Below are positions 1 through 12,408 of a stretch of 64,000 nucleotides of DNA, one piece after another. Positions within the stretch are counted from its first letter, which is position 1. Each line of letters begins with the position of its first letter. The notes under the pieces were generated by a model. That model was given only the letters and a program-made list of their open reading frames with translations, did no database searches and had not been told where the DNA came from. The DNA comes from Rhodoferax sp. (GTDB lineage Bacteria > Pseudomonadota > Gammaproteobacteria > Burkholderiales > Burkholderiaceae_C): positions 1-64,000 of the forward strand of contig NZ_JAMPYG010000008.1 of assembly GCF_023700745.1 (NCBI RefSeq). Direction: 5' to 3'. A program made the position numbers and the translations under genes.

Positions 1-225
1 CTTTCGAGCAACTCATAAATTGGAATCGACGTGAATATCATCTCTGACTTTCACATCTTTTTTACTTCATGAGCGTTTGTTAGTCAATTAAGACTAAGTT
101 CCGAAGAACTTGGTAATTACCTTCAAACGCCCACGCTTATCGGCTGTATGTTTTTAATGATCTCAAAGCAGCTTTCACACTACTTCTTTTTTGCTTCACT
201 GTGATCAGCGAAGCCTTGTATTCTA
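1..225 (-). promoter_or_regulatory. Probable rRNA operon promoter and leader (16S lies beyond the left edge)
   Basis: Read on the minus strand, this AT-richer stretch resembles the leader that precedes 16S rRNA in Comamonadaceae. It has a -10-like TAGAAT (225-220), a hairpin at 214-193 (GCTTC stem), an A-rich stretch TCATTAAAAACATA that may be a boxA-like antitermination site, and small stems at 111-96 and 97-80. Polarity and place fit: it lies downstream of metF on the same strand and would read into a gene left of position 1. I see no clear -35. Assignment rests on recalled leader sequences, so it is likely rather than proven; a 16S-23S spacer is the alternative. Confidence 0.55.
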
Positions 226-240
226 GCACGCCTTTTTTGC

Positions 241-277
241 GTTTTTCTTAGAAATTTTTAGGATTTCTAAGAAAAAC
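241..277. terminator. Perfect 15-bp inverted repeat, possible bidirectional terminator
   Basis: Positions 241-255 and 263-277 are exact reverse complements around a 7-base loop (TTTTAGG). The stem is AT-rich with a run of T or A on both sides, so it could end transcription from either strand. It separates the metF end from the putative rRNA promoter at about 220 and could insulate the two. Its low stem GC makes it weaker than a classical terminator. The stretch 278-554 between it and metF holds no gene that I can support. Confidence 0.5.
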
Positions 278-554
278 TTTGCTTGCTTGGATCTGGAAAG
301 CAAAAGCCAACTGATTGACATTGCACTGTGCGACTAAGTATCCGAGCCATAGATGATACCACTTATAACTTTCGATTTTCAATAAATTTCTACTGCCAGA
401 TACGTAAATCACCTTCACCCTCATGGGCACTGCCCACCAACTGGAACCCCGGGAGGCGAGGCACTTGCAATGATTGAAGTACAGCCGATATCTGTCTTAC
501 CTGAGCGAGAGATGACGTTGCGTGCTTTGAGAAGATGGATCGACAGCGAGTCAG

Positions 555-1400
555 TTATGCCACCAACCCCAGCCGTTGGCAAATCTCAAGCGCGGCGGCA
601 CTCTGATTCATGCTGTAAAAATGCAGGCCGGGTGCACCCCCTGCGCGGAGCTGCTCACACAAATCCGTCACGACATCCAGACCAAAGGCCTTGATCGATG
701 CAGTGTCGTCGCCAAACCCCTGTAAACGCAGTCGTATCCAGCGCGGAATCTCGGCGCCGCAGGCGTCACTGAAGCGCATCAACTGCGAGGAACTGGCAAT
801 TGGCATGATGCCTGGCACCACGGGAATTTGCACACCCAGCGCATCCGCATCCTCGACAAACCGGAAATAGGCATCTGAGTTATAAAAATACTGGGTAATG
901 GCCGAGTTGGCTCCGGCCTCCACCTTGACGGCAAAGGCCTTCAAGTCACTCTCGGGTGATCTGGCTTGCGGATGGATTTCGGGATAGGCTGCCACTTCAA
1001 TGTGAAAGTCATCCGACATCTCTGCGCGAATGAACGCGACTAAATCGCTGGCGTAATGGAACTCGCCACCCGTACCATAACCACTCGGCAGGTCACCTCG
1101 CAAGGCCACTAGACGCTTAACGCCCATGGCTTTCAGTGTGGCCAGTTGCCCTCGCACCCGCTCACGCGTGGCACCGATGCAGGAAAAATGCGAGGCGGCA
1201 TTCACCCCCTCACTCAGAATGTCTCGCACTGTGCTGAACGTGCCCTCCTGGGTAGAGCCCCCAGCGCCAAAAGTCACCGAGCAAAACTCGGGTTTTAACG
1301 CATAAAGCTGGTGGCGCACGATGCGCAGCTTCTCGACACCCTCAGGCGTTTTGGGCGGGAAAAACTCAATACTGACGGGGAAACGTGAGGTTGAAGTCAT
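555..1400 (-). CDS. metF: Methylenetetrahydrofolate reductase
   Basis: A flavoprotein of 281 residues that reduces 5,10-methylene-THF to 5-methyl-THF, the methyl donor for methionine synthesis. Visible family marks are the N-terminal EFFPPK (residues 12-17, with the catalytic Glu), SVTFGAGGS near 41-49, the RGD motif at 101-103 and QYFYN in the barrel. Length is close to the E. coli enzyme (296). It is the last gene of the run ahcY-tlyA-metF on the minus strand, 47 bases after tlyA. Together with ahcY it links the folate and S-adenosylmethionine cycles, so the run is a methyl-cycle group, probably at least partly under the riboswitch in front of ahcY. The ATG at 1400 has only a weak ribosome site. 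Confidence 0.95.
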   Translation of the reverse strand: MTSTSRFPVSIEFFPPKTPEGVEKLRIVRHQLYALKPEFCSVTFGAGGSTQEGTFSTVRDILSEGVNAASHFSCIGATRERVRGQLATLKAMGVKRLVALRGDLPSGYGTGGEFHYASDLVAFIRAEMSDDFHIEVAAYPEIHPQARSPESDLKAFAVKVEAGANSAITQYFYNSDAYFRFVEDADALGVQIPVVPGIMPIASSSQLMRFSDACGAEIPRWIRLRLQGFGDDTASIKAFGLDVVTDLCEQLRAGGAPGLHFYSMNQSAAALEICQRLGLVA

Positions 1401-1447
1401 AACAGTGGTTTAAAGTATTGGGGACAGATCTGTCGCACTTGGCAGCG

Positions 1448-2275
1448 CTACGGCCTGTCCCACAAAGTTGCAGCAATGAAAAACTCGCGGTTGCCATCCC
1501 CCCCGGTGATCGGTGAGTCAAACCAATGGGTCACCTTCAAATCCAGTTCGGCACAGGCCTCACGCAGGCGCAGCTCAACGATGCGGTACATATCAGCGTC
1601 TTTCACTATGCCGCCCTTGCCGACCTGGCCCGGCTGCAATTCAAACTGGGGTTTGACCAATGACAACAAGGTGCCACCGACTTTGAGAAGCGGCACCACC
1701 GCCGGCAACACAAGTGTCTGAGAGATGAACGACAGGTCGGTCACAATCAAATCGAACTCGGGGATAAAACCAAGAGCAGCACCCTCCTCTGATTCTTCCA
1801 GGTCAAACTGGCCTTCAGTCCCGGTACTTTCTTCGTAGGCAGCCACCAGGTCTGAAGTCTCCAGGGCACGCGCATTGACACCCTCAACACACAACACCCG
1901 TGGATCTGCGTGCAGTTTGGGGTGCAACTGGGCACTGCCTACATCCACACCCACCACAAAAGCCGACCCGTGCTGCAGCAGGCAATCGGTAAAGCCGCCT
2001 GTGCTTTGGCCCACATCGAGGCATTGAAAACCGGAAACAGACAGACCCACGTGCTTCAGTGCCGCCTCCAGTTTGAGGCCACCGCGTGACACGTAACGCG
2101 CCTCCGCATCGTCAAGCAGGCGCACTGGCGCATCTTCTCGCACATCGTCACCATTCTTGACCACACGTCGCCAAGCGTCACCGTGTTGCCATTCCACGCC
2201 TCCGGCAATCAGGCGCTGGGCTTGAGAGCGGGTGCTGGCCAAGCCACGCTGCACCAGCAGTTGGTCAATGCGCAT
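1448..2275 (-). CDS. tlyA: TlyA-family rRNA 2'-O-methyltransferase (S4 plus FtsJ domains)
   Basis: A 275-residue protein with an N-terminal S4 RNA-binding domain (residues 1-60) and an FtsJ/RrmJ-like methyltransferase domain. SRGGLKL at 63-69 and the SAM site LDVGQSTGG at 86-94 are intact, as is VTDLSFIS at 178-185. The family includes mycobacterial TlyA, which methylates cytidines in 16S and 23S rRNA and is often misnamed hemolysin. The start ATG lies 7 bases after the ahcY stop, so the genes are co-transcribed. Odd: residues about 146-172 form an acidic, low-complexity stretch (EEST..., LEESEEG) that looks like an insert before the FDLIVTDLSFIS strand. Exact target base is unknown. Confidence 0.85.
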   Translation of the reverse strand: MRIDQLLVQRGLASTRSQAQRLIAGGVEWQHGDAWRRVVKNGDDVREDAPVRLLDDAEARYVSRGGLKLEAALKHVGLSVSGFQCLDVGQSTGGFTDCLLQHGSAFVVGVDVGSAQLHPKLHADPRVLCVEGVNARALETSDLVAAYEESTGTEGQFDLEESEEGAALGFIPEFDLIVTDLSFISQTLVLPAVVPLLKVGGTLLSLVKPQFELQPGQVGKGGIVKDADMYRIVELRLREACAELDLKVTHWFDSPITGGDGNREFFIAATLWDRP

Positions 2276-2282
2276 GGGATCC

Positions 2283-3734
2283 TTAGTAACGGTAAGAGTC
2301 AGCTTTGTATGGGCCGGCCTTGCTCACACCAATGTAGGCAGCTTGCTCATCGGTCAATTCGGACAGTTGTACACCCACCTTTTTCAAATGCAGACGCGCC
2401 ACTTTTTCATCCAGATGCTTGGGCAGCACATAGACCTGCCCGACTTGGTAGCTCTTGGGTTTGGTGAACAGCTCGATCTGCGCGATGGTCTGGTTGGCGA
2501 AACTGGAGCTCATGACAAAGCTCGGGTGGCCGGTGCCGCAACCCAGGTTGACCAGGCGGCCCTTGGCCAACAGGATGATGCGCTTGGCAGGTGTTTTGCC
2601 CTTGGCAGGGAAGATCACATGATCCACCTGGGGCTTGATTTCTTCCCACTTGCACTTGGACAGCGATGCCACGTCGATTTCATTGTCGAAATGGCCAATA
2701 TTGCAGACGATGGCCTGGTCTTTCATGGCCGCCATATGCTTGTAGTTAATGACATTAAGGTTACCGGTCGCCGTCACAAAAATATCACATTTGTCAGCTG
2801 CATATTCCATGGTGACCACTTTGAAGCCCTCCATGGCCGCTTGCAGCGCGTTGATCGGATCGATCTCGGTCACCCACACCTGTGCAGACAGGGCGCGCAA
2901 AGCCTGGGCGCAGCCTTTGCCCACATCACCGTAGCCTGCCACCACGGCCACTTTGCCGGCAATCATGACGTCGGTGGCGCGCTTGATGCCGTCCACCAGC
3001 GACTCACGGCAGCCGTACAGGTTGTCAAACTTGCTTTTGGTCACCGAGTCATTCACATTGATGGCACGCAGCATCAGCTCACCCTTGGCCGACATCTCGT
3101 TCAGGCGATGCACGCCGGTGGTGGTTTCTTCGGTCACACCAATGATGTGCTTGATGCGGCGGCTGTACCAGGTGGGGTCAACAGCCAACTTGGCCTTGAT
3201 GGCGGCATACAGGCAGGTTTCTTCTTCGCTGCCCGGGTTGTCGAGCAGCTTGGGGTTCTTCTCGGCCCTGGTGCCCAGGTGCATCAGCAGCGTGGCGTCG
3301 CCGCCGTCGTCCAGAATCATGTTGGGGCCTTCTGCCGCCGTCCCTTTTTTGCCGCCAAATTCAAAAATGCGGTGGGTGTAGTCCCAATAGTCGCTGAGCG
3401 ACTCGCCCTTGTAGGCAAACACTGGCGTGCCGGCAGCCACCAAGGCAGCGGCGGCGTGGTCCTGGGTTGAGTAGATGTTGCACGAAGCCCAGCGCACTTG
3501 TGCGCCCAAGGCCTGCAGTGTTTCCACCAGCACAGCGGTCTGGATCGTCATGTGCAGGCTGCCGGTGATGCGCGCGCCTTTGAGCGGCTGCTCTTTGGCA
3601 AATTCTTCGCGAATGGCCATCAGGCCGGGCATTTCGGTCTCGGCAATATTCAGTTCTTTACGACCCCAGTCGGCCAGGCCAATGTCGGCGATGATGAAGT
3701 CGGCAGGTTTGGCAGTTTTTGATACAACGCTCAT
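2283..3734 (-). CDS. ahcY: Adenosylhomocysteinase (SAH hydrolase)
   Basis: A cytosolic NAD-dependent enzyme of 483 residues that reversibly splits S-adenosylhomocysteine into adenosine and homocysteine, removing the product that inhibits methyltransferases. The Rossmann motif [11 protein letters not shown] is clear, and the C-terminus KADSYRY is the family signature that reaches into the partner subunit's NAD site. Length fits the proteobacterial form, which carries an extra loop of about 40 residues. ATG at 3734 follows a GGAG ribosome site. It is preceded by an SAH riboswitch (3917-3815), so expression should rise when SAH accumulates. tlyA follows 7 bases downstream. Confidence 0.97.
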   Translation of the reverse strand: MSVVSKTAKPADFIIADIGLADWGRKELNIAETEMPGLMAIREEFAKEQPLKGARITGSLHMTIQTAVLVETLQALGAQVRWASCNIYSTQDHAAAALVAAGTPVFAYKGESLSDYWDYTHRIFEFGGKKGTAAEGPNMILDDGGDATLLMHLGTRAEKNPKLLDNPGSEEETCLYAAIKAKLAVDPTWYSRRIKHIIGVTEETTTGVHRLNEMSAKGELMLRAINVNDSVTKSKFDNLYGCRESLVDGIKRATDVMIAGKVAVVAGYGDVGKGCAQALRALSAQVWVTEIDPINALQAAMEGFKVVTMEYAADKCDIFVTATGNLNVINYKHMAAMKDQAIVCNIGHFDNEIDVASLSKCKWEEIKPQVDHVIFPAKGKTPAKRIILLAKGRLVNLGCGTGHPSFVMSSSFANQTIAQIELFTKPKSYQVGQVYVLPKHLDEKVARLHLKKVGVQLSELTDEQAAYIGVSKAGPYKADSYRY

Positions 3735-3814
3735 GGTTCACTCCAAAAGTTGATGATTCAACCACGGGGATGGCAAGCAAACTTGGGATAAGTCTCACCT
3801 CACATGACCCGTGG

Positions 3815-3917
3815 GTGAGCGCCGTTATGAAACGCCAGGCAGGACAGCCACAGCGGGTACCGAGCCTCACTCAGCGCCAGGTTTTTGCCCTTGGCGTGAG
3901 CTGCAACGCTCCTCGGA
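3815..3917 (-). promoter_or_regulatory. SAH riboswitch upstream of ahcY
   Basis: On the minus strand the element opens with CCGAGGAGCGTTGCAGC (3916-3900), continues with a P2 arm (GCCA/TGGC around an A-rich loop), closes P1 with GGCTCGG (3866-3860), and ends with AACGGCGCTCA (3826-3816). The last segment can pair through GCGCTC with GAGCG of the opening, which is the pseudoknot of the SAH aptamer. These segments match the consensus of the family found before ahcY in beta- and gammaproteobacteria. Ligand binding is expected to turn ahcY on. The distance to the ahcY ATG is 80 bases. Confidence 0.92.
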
Positions 3918-3926
3918 ATGGGGGCA

Positions 3927-3958
3927 ATTATAGAGATGCGCCAATATCCGTATGTGAA
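3927..3958 (-). promoter_or_regulatory. Likely ahcY promoter (-10 TATAAT)
   Basis: A perfect TATAAT occupies 3932-3927 on the minus strand, ten bases upstream of the riboswitch 5' end, so a transcript from it would begin just at the aptamer. A -35 is less clear: TTCACA at 3958-3953 is the best match but sits 20 bases away. The plus-strand glycogen operon starts within about 120 bases, so this is a divergent control region. Confidence 0.6.
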
Positions 3959-4045
3959 TTGTGATGGCAGCCTAGCAAAGCTAGCCTCGCATTGGCGTGC
4001 AAAATAGCGGTTCGTCTTCATTTGTCCACGCCCCAAGGAACCCAC

Positions 4046-6477
<2,432 letters not shown>

Positions 6478-6478
<1 letters not shown>

Positions 6479-8688
6479 TGCCCAACACCCCATCCAGAAA
6501 AACCACCATGCTGTCACGCCACGACATTGAGTTGATTTGCAACGCCAGCCATGGTGACCCTTTTTCGGTACTGGGTCCACACCAGGTATCGCCAATGCGA
6601 TGCAGCGTGCGGTGTTTCATGCCAAACGCTACCCAGGTTCACGTGATTTCACCAGAAGGCAAATCACTGACCACGCTGGGGCCACGCCACGGGACTGATT
6701 TCTTTGAAGGCAGCGTGCCAATGACGGTTGGTGATGCCTACCAGTTACAGGTGCAATGGGAAAGTGGCCAGAGCAGCACCCTCGAGGACCCCTACCGCTT
6801 CCCATTGGTGCTCGGTGAGATGGACCTCTGGCTACTGGGCGAAGGCTCCCATTTGCGCCCGTTTGAAGTGCTGGGCGCACACCCGAGCACCCTGTTGGGC
6901 GTGGACGGCACGCGCTTCGCCGTATGGGCACCCAATGCTTCGCGCGTCAGCGTGGTGGGCGACTTCAACCATTGGGATGGCCGCCGTCACCCGATGCGCT
7001 TGCGACGTGAATGCGGTGTGTGGGAGCTATTTTTGCCCGGCGTATGCACGGGCGCTCTTTACAAATTTGAAATCCGCACACAAAGCGGCGAAGTCTTGCC
7101 GGCACGCTCCGACCCCTACGCCCTACAAGCGGAACTGCGGCCAGCCACCGCCAGCAAAGTGCGTCAATTGCCCCAGAAAATAGCACCGTCGGATCAACGC
7201 AAACAGGCCAACGCACTCGACGCTCCGGTCAGCATTTACGAGGTGCACCTGGGCTCGTGGCGACGGACGACTGAAGACGGCAACCGGTGGCTGACCTGGG
7301 ACGAGCTGGCCGACACCCTGATCCCCTACGCGCAGGACATGGGATTCACCCACCTGGAGTTGATGCCGGTGAGCGAGCACCCATTTGACGGCTCCTGGGG
7401 CTACCAGCCCATTGGCCTGTACGCACCTACCTCCCGCTTCGGTGACGCCGATGGTTTTGGCCGCCTGGTGACGCGCTGCCATGCAGCAGGCATCGGGCTG
7501 ATTCTGGATTGGGTACCCGCGCATTTTCCGTCTGACGCCCATGGGCTGGCCAACTTTGACGGCACCCACCTATACGAGTACGCCGACCCGCGCGAAGGCT
7601 TCCATCAGGACTGGAACACCCTCATCTACAACCTGGGACGCACCGAGGTCAGCAACTTTCTGGTGGGCAATGCGCTCTACTGGCTGGAGCGCTTTGGCGT
7701 CGATGGTCTGCGCGTCGATGCCGTGGCCTCCATGCTCTACCGCGACTACAGCCGCAAAGCAGGTGAATGGATACCCAATGTGTTTGGCGGGCGTGAAAAC
7801 CTGGAGGCCATTGCCTTCCTTAAACGTGTCAATGAGGTGGTGGGAGTGGAGTGTCCGCAGGCCATCACACTGGCCGAAGAGTCCACCGCCTACCCCGCCG
7901 TGTCGCGCCCCACCTACGCGGGCGGCCTGGGCTTTCATTACAAGTGGAACATGGGCTGGATGCACGACACCCTGAGTTACATGGCGCGCGACCCCATTTA
8001 CCGCCAACACCATCAGGGCGAAATGAGCTTCAGCCTGGTGTACGCCTTCAATGAAAACTTTGTACTGCCGATTTCGCACGATGAAGTGGTACACGGTAAA
8101 GGCTCGCTGCTGACCAAAATGCCCGGTGACCGCTGGCAGCAACTGGCCAATGTGCGCGCTTTTTTGGGCTACATGTTTGGTCATCCCGGCAAAAAATTGC
8201 TGTTCATGGGCTGCGAATTTGCCCAGGAACGTGAGTGGAACCATGACCAGAGCCTGGACTGGCATCTCTTGGGCAACCCAGCGCATGCCGGTGTGCAGCA
8301 CCTGGTGCGCGACCTCAACACGCTGTACCGCGCCACGCCCGCGCTCTACCAACAGGACTTTGTACCGGCAGGCTTTGAATGGATTGAACACAGCGACGCC
8401 GCGCACTCGGTACTGGGCTTTGCCCGCCACGGGCTCGACGCCAGCACCTTCACGGTGGTGGTGTGCAACTTCACGCCGCAAGTCTGGCAAGGCTACCGTC
8501 TGGGCGTGCCACAGCCGGGTCGCTACCGCGAGGTGCTCAACACCGACTCCGCCCATTACGGCGGCAGCAATGTCGGCACCCCGCTGGGCAGCGCCACGAC
8601 CGAATCCATCCCATGGCATGGCAAGCCGTGGTCCGTCCTGCTGACGCTGCCCCCCCTGGCCACGGTATTTTTCGAATGGACCGCCTGA
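6478..8688 (+). CDS. glgB: 1,4-alpha-glucan branching enzyme
   Basis: A GH13 enzyme of 736 residues that moves a stretch of alpha-1,4 chain to a 6-position to make branches. It starts with the usual N-terminal module and a CBM48 domain ([18 protein letters not shown]), followed by the TIM barrel. The nucleophile Asp is in [10 protein letters not shown] near residue 414, the acid Glu in LAEEST near 467, and the third site in [12 protein letters not shown]. These offsets match E. coli GlgB (728 residues). The ATG overlaps the glgP stop by one base. Its 3' end overlaps the start of glgX by 13 bases. Confidence 0.97.
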
Positions 8689-10838
8689 TCGCCCATGGCC
8701 TGCAGGCCGGCCACCCCTGGCCGATGGGTGCCCATTTTGATGGCCACGGGGTCAACTTTGCGGTGTTTTCAACACACGCCCAGGCCATGGAACTGTGCCT
8801 GTTCGACGCCGAGGGCAAGCAGGAGCTGGCGCGCATGCCGTTGCCGTGCCATACCGTCGACGTCTGGCACGGCTACCTGCCGGGCGCACAACCCGGGCTG
8901 GTCTATGGCCTGCGCGCTCATGGCCCCTGGTGGCCCGACAAGGGACACCGGTTTGACGCCAGCAAACTGCTGCTGGATCCTTATGCGCGAGAGATCGTGG
9001 GCCAATTCGACTGGCGCGACGAACATTTCACGCCTGACCGCCATTTCCCAGGACACAAGCGCAGTCATGACAACGCCGCACTGGCGCTCAAGGCGCGCGT
9101 CACGCAGGACTCGTTTGACTGGGGTGATGACAGCACCCCAGACATTTCCCTGACCGACACCGTGCTTTATGAATGTCATGTCAAGGGTTTCTCCAAACTC
9201 AACCCGCAGCTACCACCTGAACTGCGGGGCAGTTACGCGGGGCTGGGCCACCCGGCTTCCATCAACCATCTCAAGGGCCTGGGTGTGACCGCGGTCAGCC
9301 TGTTGCCGGTGCAATACAGCCTCAGCGAAGAACGCCTGATCAGCCAGAGGCTCTCCAATTACTGGGGCTACAACACCCTCGGCTTTTTCTGCATCAACCC
9401 GCAGCTGGCCAGCAACCAGGACGGCAAGTCCGCACGCGATGAGTTCCGCACCATGGTGCGTGCGCTGCACCAGGCCGGTCTCGAGGTGATTCTGGACGTG
9501 GTCTACAACCACACCGCAGAAGCCGATGCGTCCGGACCGACCATCAGCTTTCGTGGGCTCGACAACGCCAGCTACTACCGCTTGTCTACCCATGACCCCA
9601 GCCACTATGAGAACTACAGTGGCTGTGGCAATACCCTGAACCTGAGCCAGCCCAAGGTACTGCAAATGGTGATGGACAGTTTGCGCTATTGGGTTGAAGA
9701 CATGCACGTCGATGGTTTCCGTTTTGATCTGGCACCCGTGCTGGGCCGCACCGACACTGGCTTCAGTGCCCAGGCCGCATTTTTTGTGGCGATGGCACAA
9801 GACCCGGTGCTGTCACGCGTCAAGATGATCGCCGAGCCCTGGGACACCGGGCCAGGTGGCTACCAGGTAGGCGGCTTTCCGCGCGGCTGGCTGGAATGGA
9901 ACGACAAGTTCAGGGACTGCATGCGACGATTCTGGGTTCAAGGCGCAGCCGCTGGCGATGCAATGCCCTCGGGCTGCACGCGCGGCGACTTTGCCATGCG
10001 CCTGTGTGGCTCATCTGACCTGTACCAGGAGCGCCGCCGCGCGCCGGCCAAGTCGGTGAACTATGTGGTCTCACACGACGGCTTTACCCTGCACGATCTC
10101 GTGAGCTACAACCAGCGTCACAACCAGGCCAACGGTGAAAACAACCGCGACGGCCACCATGACAACCTGAGCTTCAACTGCGGCATCGAAGGTCCCACCG
10201 ATGACCCCATGGTGACGGTACTGCGCGGACGCTTGCAGCGCGTGCTGCTGGCCAATACGCTGCTTGCCCAGGGCACACCCATGCTGTGCGCCGGCGACGA
10301 ATTCGGTCATACCCAAGACGGCAACAACAACCCTTACTGCCAGGACAACGCCACCACCTGGATCGACTGGTCAGCGCCAGACGCCGATTTGCTGGCTTTC
10401 ACCCAGCACCTGGTTGCGCTCAGGCATGAACTACAGCCTTTTGCCAACCAGTGGTACACCGGCATCGCCGATGCCAACGGACTCCATGACGTGTCCTGGT
10501 GGAACGCTGACGGCAGCGCGCTACAGCATGAGGCCTGGCACCATCCCACCGGCCGCACCCTGGCTTGCCTCATCGGCAAACCCGGGCGCAGCGCCACCCC
10601 CTTGCTGCTGCTGTTCAATGCCGGTGCCATGCGTGAAACGTTTGTGCTGCCGACCGGTCAATGGCAAGCCCGGCTCGACACCAGCCACCGGCACGGGAAG
10701 CCCGAACGCCAGGACACGGCGGGCATGAACCTGCCCGTGGCAGCGCACAGCCTGGTGCTGCTACAACAGACCTCGACCTCATCTGCCCCGGTGAAACCTC
10801 TCCGCCCGGCGCCAGAAAACGCATCGCATCACGGCTAA
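8676..10838 (+). CDS. glgX: Glycogen debranching enzyme (isoamylase type)
   Basis: A GH13 protein of 720 residues that cuts alpha-1,6 branch points, mainly in glycogen already trimmed by phosphorylase. It has an N-terminal CBM48 and a catalytic barrel. The nucleophile is in [11 protein letters not shown] (near 351), the acid in [10 protein letters not shown] (near 386), and [14 protein letters not shown] carries the third carboxylate. The open frame extends upstream inside glgB, but the ATG at 8676 gives [12 protein letters not shown], the normal start, and overlaps glgB by only 13 bases. It is somewhat longer than E. coli GlgX (657) because of its C-terminal part. Its stop codon shares bases with the stop of malQ on the other strand. 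Confidence 0.95.
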   Translation: MDRLIAHGLQAGHPWPMGAHFDGHGVNFAVFSTHAQAMELCLFDAEGKQELARMPLPCHTVDVWHGYLPGAQPGLVYGLRAHGPWWPDKGHRFDASKLLLDPYAREIVGQFDWRDEHFTPDRHFPGHKRSHDNAALALKARVTQDSFDWGDDSTPDISLTDTVLYECHVKGFSKLNPQLPPELRGSYAGLGHPASINHLKGLGVTAVSLLPVQYSLSEERLISQRLSNYWGYNTLGFFCINPQLASNQDGKSARDEFRTMVRALHQAGLEVILDVVYNHTAEADASGPTISFRGLDNASYYRLSTHDPSHYENYSGCGNTLNLSQPKVLQMVMDSLRYWVEDMHVDGFRFDLAPVLGRTDTGFSAQAAFFVAMAQDPVLSRVKMIAEPWDTGPGGYQVGGFPRGWLEWNDKFRDCMRRFWVQGAAAGDAMPSGCTRGDFAMRLCGSSDLYQERRRAPAKSVNYVVSHDGFTLHDLVSYNQRHNQANGENNRDGHHDNLSFNCGIEGPTDDPMVTVLRGRLQRVLLANTLLAQGTPMLCAGDEFGHTQDGNNNPYCQDNATTWIDWSAPDADLLAFTQHLVALRHELQPFANQWYTGIADANGLHDVSWWNADGSALQHEAWHHPTGRTLACLIGKPGRSATPLLLLFNAGAMRETFVLPTGQWQARLDTSHRHGKPERQDTAGMNLPVAAHSLVLLQQTSTSSAPVKPLRPAPENASHHG

Positions 10839-12349
10839 AACCGCAGCCGGTCAAACCCGGTACGACCACTGGCGGCGGTGATCTGCCCCAGCTGCTGTGC
10901 CAGCTCAGGCCCCACCCAGTCCCATGAAAAACGCCACGACCAGCAGCCCATGGTGCCAGGCTTGTTCATGCGGTGCTGGCTCCCCAGACCCAGCACATCC
11001 TGGAACTGGCACAGCGACAAACGCGCCACAGAGAAGCTCGCGGCACGCACCATCGCCCAATGCACCTCCTGCCCGTCGATGCCCAGGTAGTGCGTGGCAA
11101 AGGCCCGTTCATGCGGGCTGCAACTGGCCCACCAGCCGGGCACGGTGTCGTTGTCATGGGTGCCGGTGTAAACCACCGTATTGGGTTCGAAGTTGTGCGG
11201 CAAAAAGGCGTTGCCGGCATCGCCTGAAAAAGCAAATTGCAGCACCCGCATGCCGGGGAAACCGGTGCGCTCGCGCAACACGCTGACCTCAAGGGTGATG
11301 ATGCCCAGGTCTTCGGCAATGATCGGCAAATCACCCAGTGCCAGGGCCAGCGCCTTGAACAAGGCCTCACCCGGACCCGGCTGCCAGCGGCCTCTGACAG
11401 CATTGGGCTCACTGGCCGGGATTTCCCAATAATCGACAAACCCCCGAAAGTGGTCAATGCGCACCACGTCAGCCAAATGCAGTTGCCGGCGCACCCGCTC
11501 AATCCACCAGCGGTAGCCATCACGCGCCATGGCAGCCCAGTTGTAGAGTGGGTTGCCCCAGCGCTGGCCGGTATCCGAAAAAAAGTCGGGCGGTACACCC
11601 GCCACCACGCGCGGTTGACCCGTGGCATCGAGTTCGTAGAGGTCGGGCCGGGCCCAGCAGTCGGCGCTGTGGTGCGCTACAAAAATCGGCAGGTCGCCCA
11701 CCAGTCGCACGCCCTTGCTGTGGGCGTAGCTTTTAACGGCCTGCCACTGCAACTCGAACTGCCATTGCACAAAGCACCAGAAATCGATCTCGTGCGCATG
11801 ACTGGTGCGTGCCCCGGCCAGCGCCATGGCGTCGCGCCGGGCCAGTGCGGGCGGCCATTCGGGCCACAATGCGGGACTGTGGGCCTGGTCCAGCGCCATG
11901 AACAGGGCGTAATCCTCCAGCCAGGCTTGTTGACTCAAAGCCCAGGCGGCCAGCTCAGACTTCTCTTGCGCTGTCGCATGCAGCTCGAACCCGGCAAAGG
12001 CCTCACGCAGTTTTTGCAGCCGCCAGGGCGTCACCACGGCATAGTCAACCCGCTCATGGCTCCAATCGGTCAGCAAACTTTGGGCATCGAGCCAACCACG
12101 CTGCACCAAAGGCTCCAACGCCACCAGCAGGGGGTTGCCGGCAAACGCCGAGCTACCCATATAAGGCGAATCACCCGGCCCCACGGGGCCCAGCGGCAGC
12201 GTTTGCCAAAGCGCCTGCCCCGCCGTGTGCAGCCAGTCAACAAAGAAATACGCATTGGGGCCGAAGTCACCCATGCCGTGCGGCCCAGGCAACGAGGTAG
12301 GGTGCAACACCACCCCGGCGGCGCGCTGCGCCATCCATGAATCAGCCAT
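10835..12349 (-). CDS. malQ: 4-alpha-glucanotransferase (amylomaltase)
   Basis: A GH77 enzyme of 504 residues that transfers malto-oligosaccharide units between chains and recycles short products of debranching. Family marks include GVVLHPTSLPGPHGMGDFG at the N-terminus, LVGDLPIFVAHHSADCW, VVRIDHFRGF with the nucleophile Asp, IIAEDLG with the acid Glu, and TGTHDNDT. It is the last gene of the minus-strand arm pgm-glgC-glgA-malQ, 59 bases after glgA. It meets glgX head to head: the two stop codons overlap (glgX TAA 10836-10838, malQ TAG 10837-10835), leaving no room for a separate terminator. Confidence 0.95.
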   Translation of the reverse strand: MADSWMAQRAAGVVLHPTSLPGPHGMGDFGPNAYFFVDWLHTAGQALWQTLPLGPVGPGDSPYMGSSAFAGNPLLVALEPLVQRGWLDAQSLLTDWSHERVDYAVVTPWRLQKLREAFAGFELHATAQEKSELAAWALSQQAWLEDYALFMALDQAHSPALWPEWPPALARRDAMALAGARTSHAHEIDFWCFVQWQFELQWQAVKSYAHSKGVRLVGDLPIFVAHHSADCWARPDLYELDATGQPRVVAGVPPDFFSDTGQRWGNPLYNWAAMARDGYRWWIERVRRQLHLADVVRIDHFRGFVDYWEIPASEPNAVRGRWQPGPGEALFKALALALGDLPIIAEDLGIITLEVSVLRERTGFPGMRVLQFAFSGDAGNAFLPHNFEPNTVVYTGTHDNDTVPGWWASCSPHERAFATHYLGIDGQEVHWAMVRAASFSVARLSLCQFQDVLGLGSQHRMNKPGTMGCWSWRFSWDWVGPELAQQLGQITAASGRTGFDRLRF

Positions 12350-12408
12350 GCGTCATCCGCTCCAAAAAAGAAAAATCAGTGAGAGAAAGGTTGCGCCAGT
12401 AAGTCTGC

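Noticed and set aside
248..430. 60-residue minus-strand open frame
   Set aside because: It overlaps the perfect hairpin at 241-277, has no ribosome site or recognisable domain, and lies in AT-rich leader-like DNA.
2232..3470. 412-residue plus-strand open frame over ahcY
   Set aside because: It is antisense to a complete ahcY with the expected C-terminus; no domain is visible.
8463..8675. N-terminal extension of glgX
   Set aside because: It lies within glgB in another frame, has shadow-type composition, and a normal glgX start exists at 8676.
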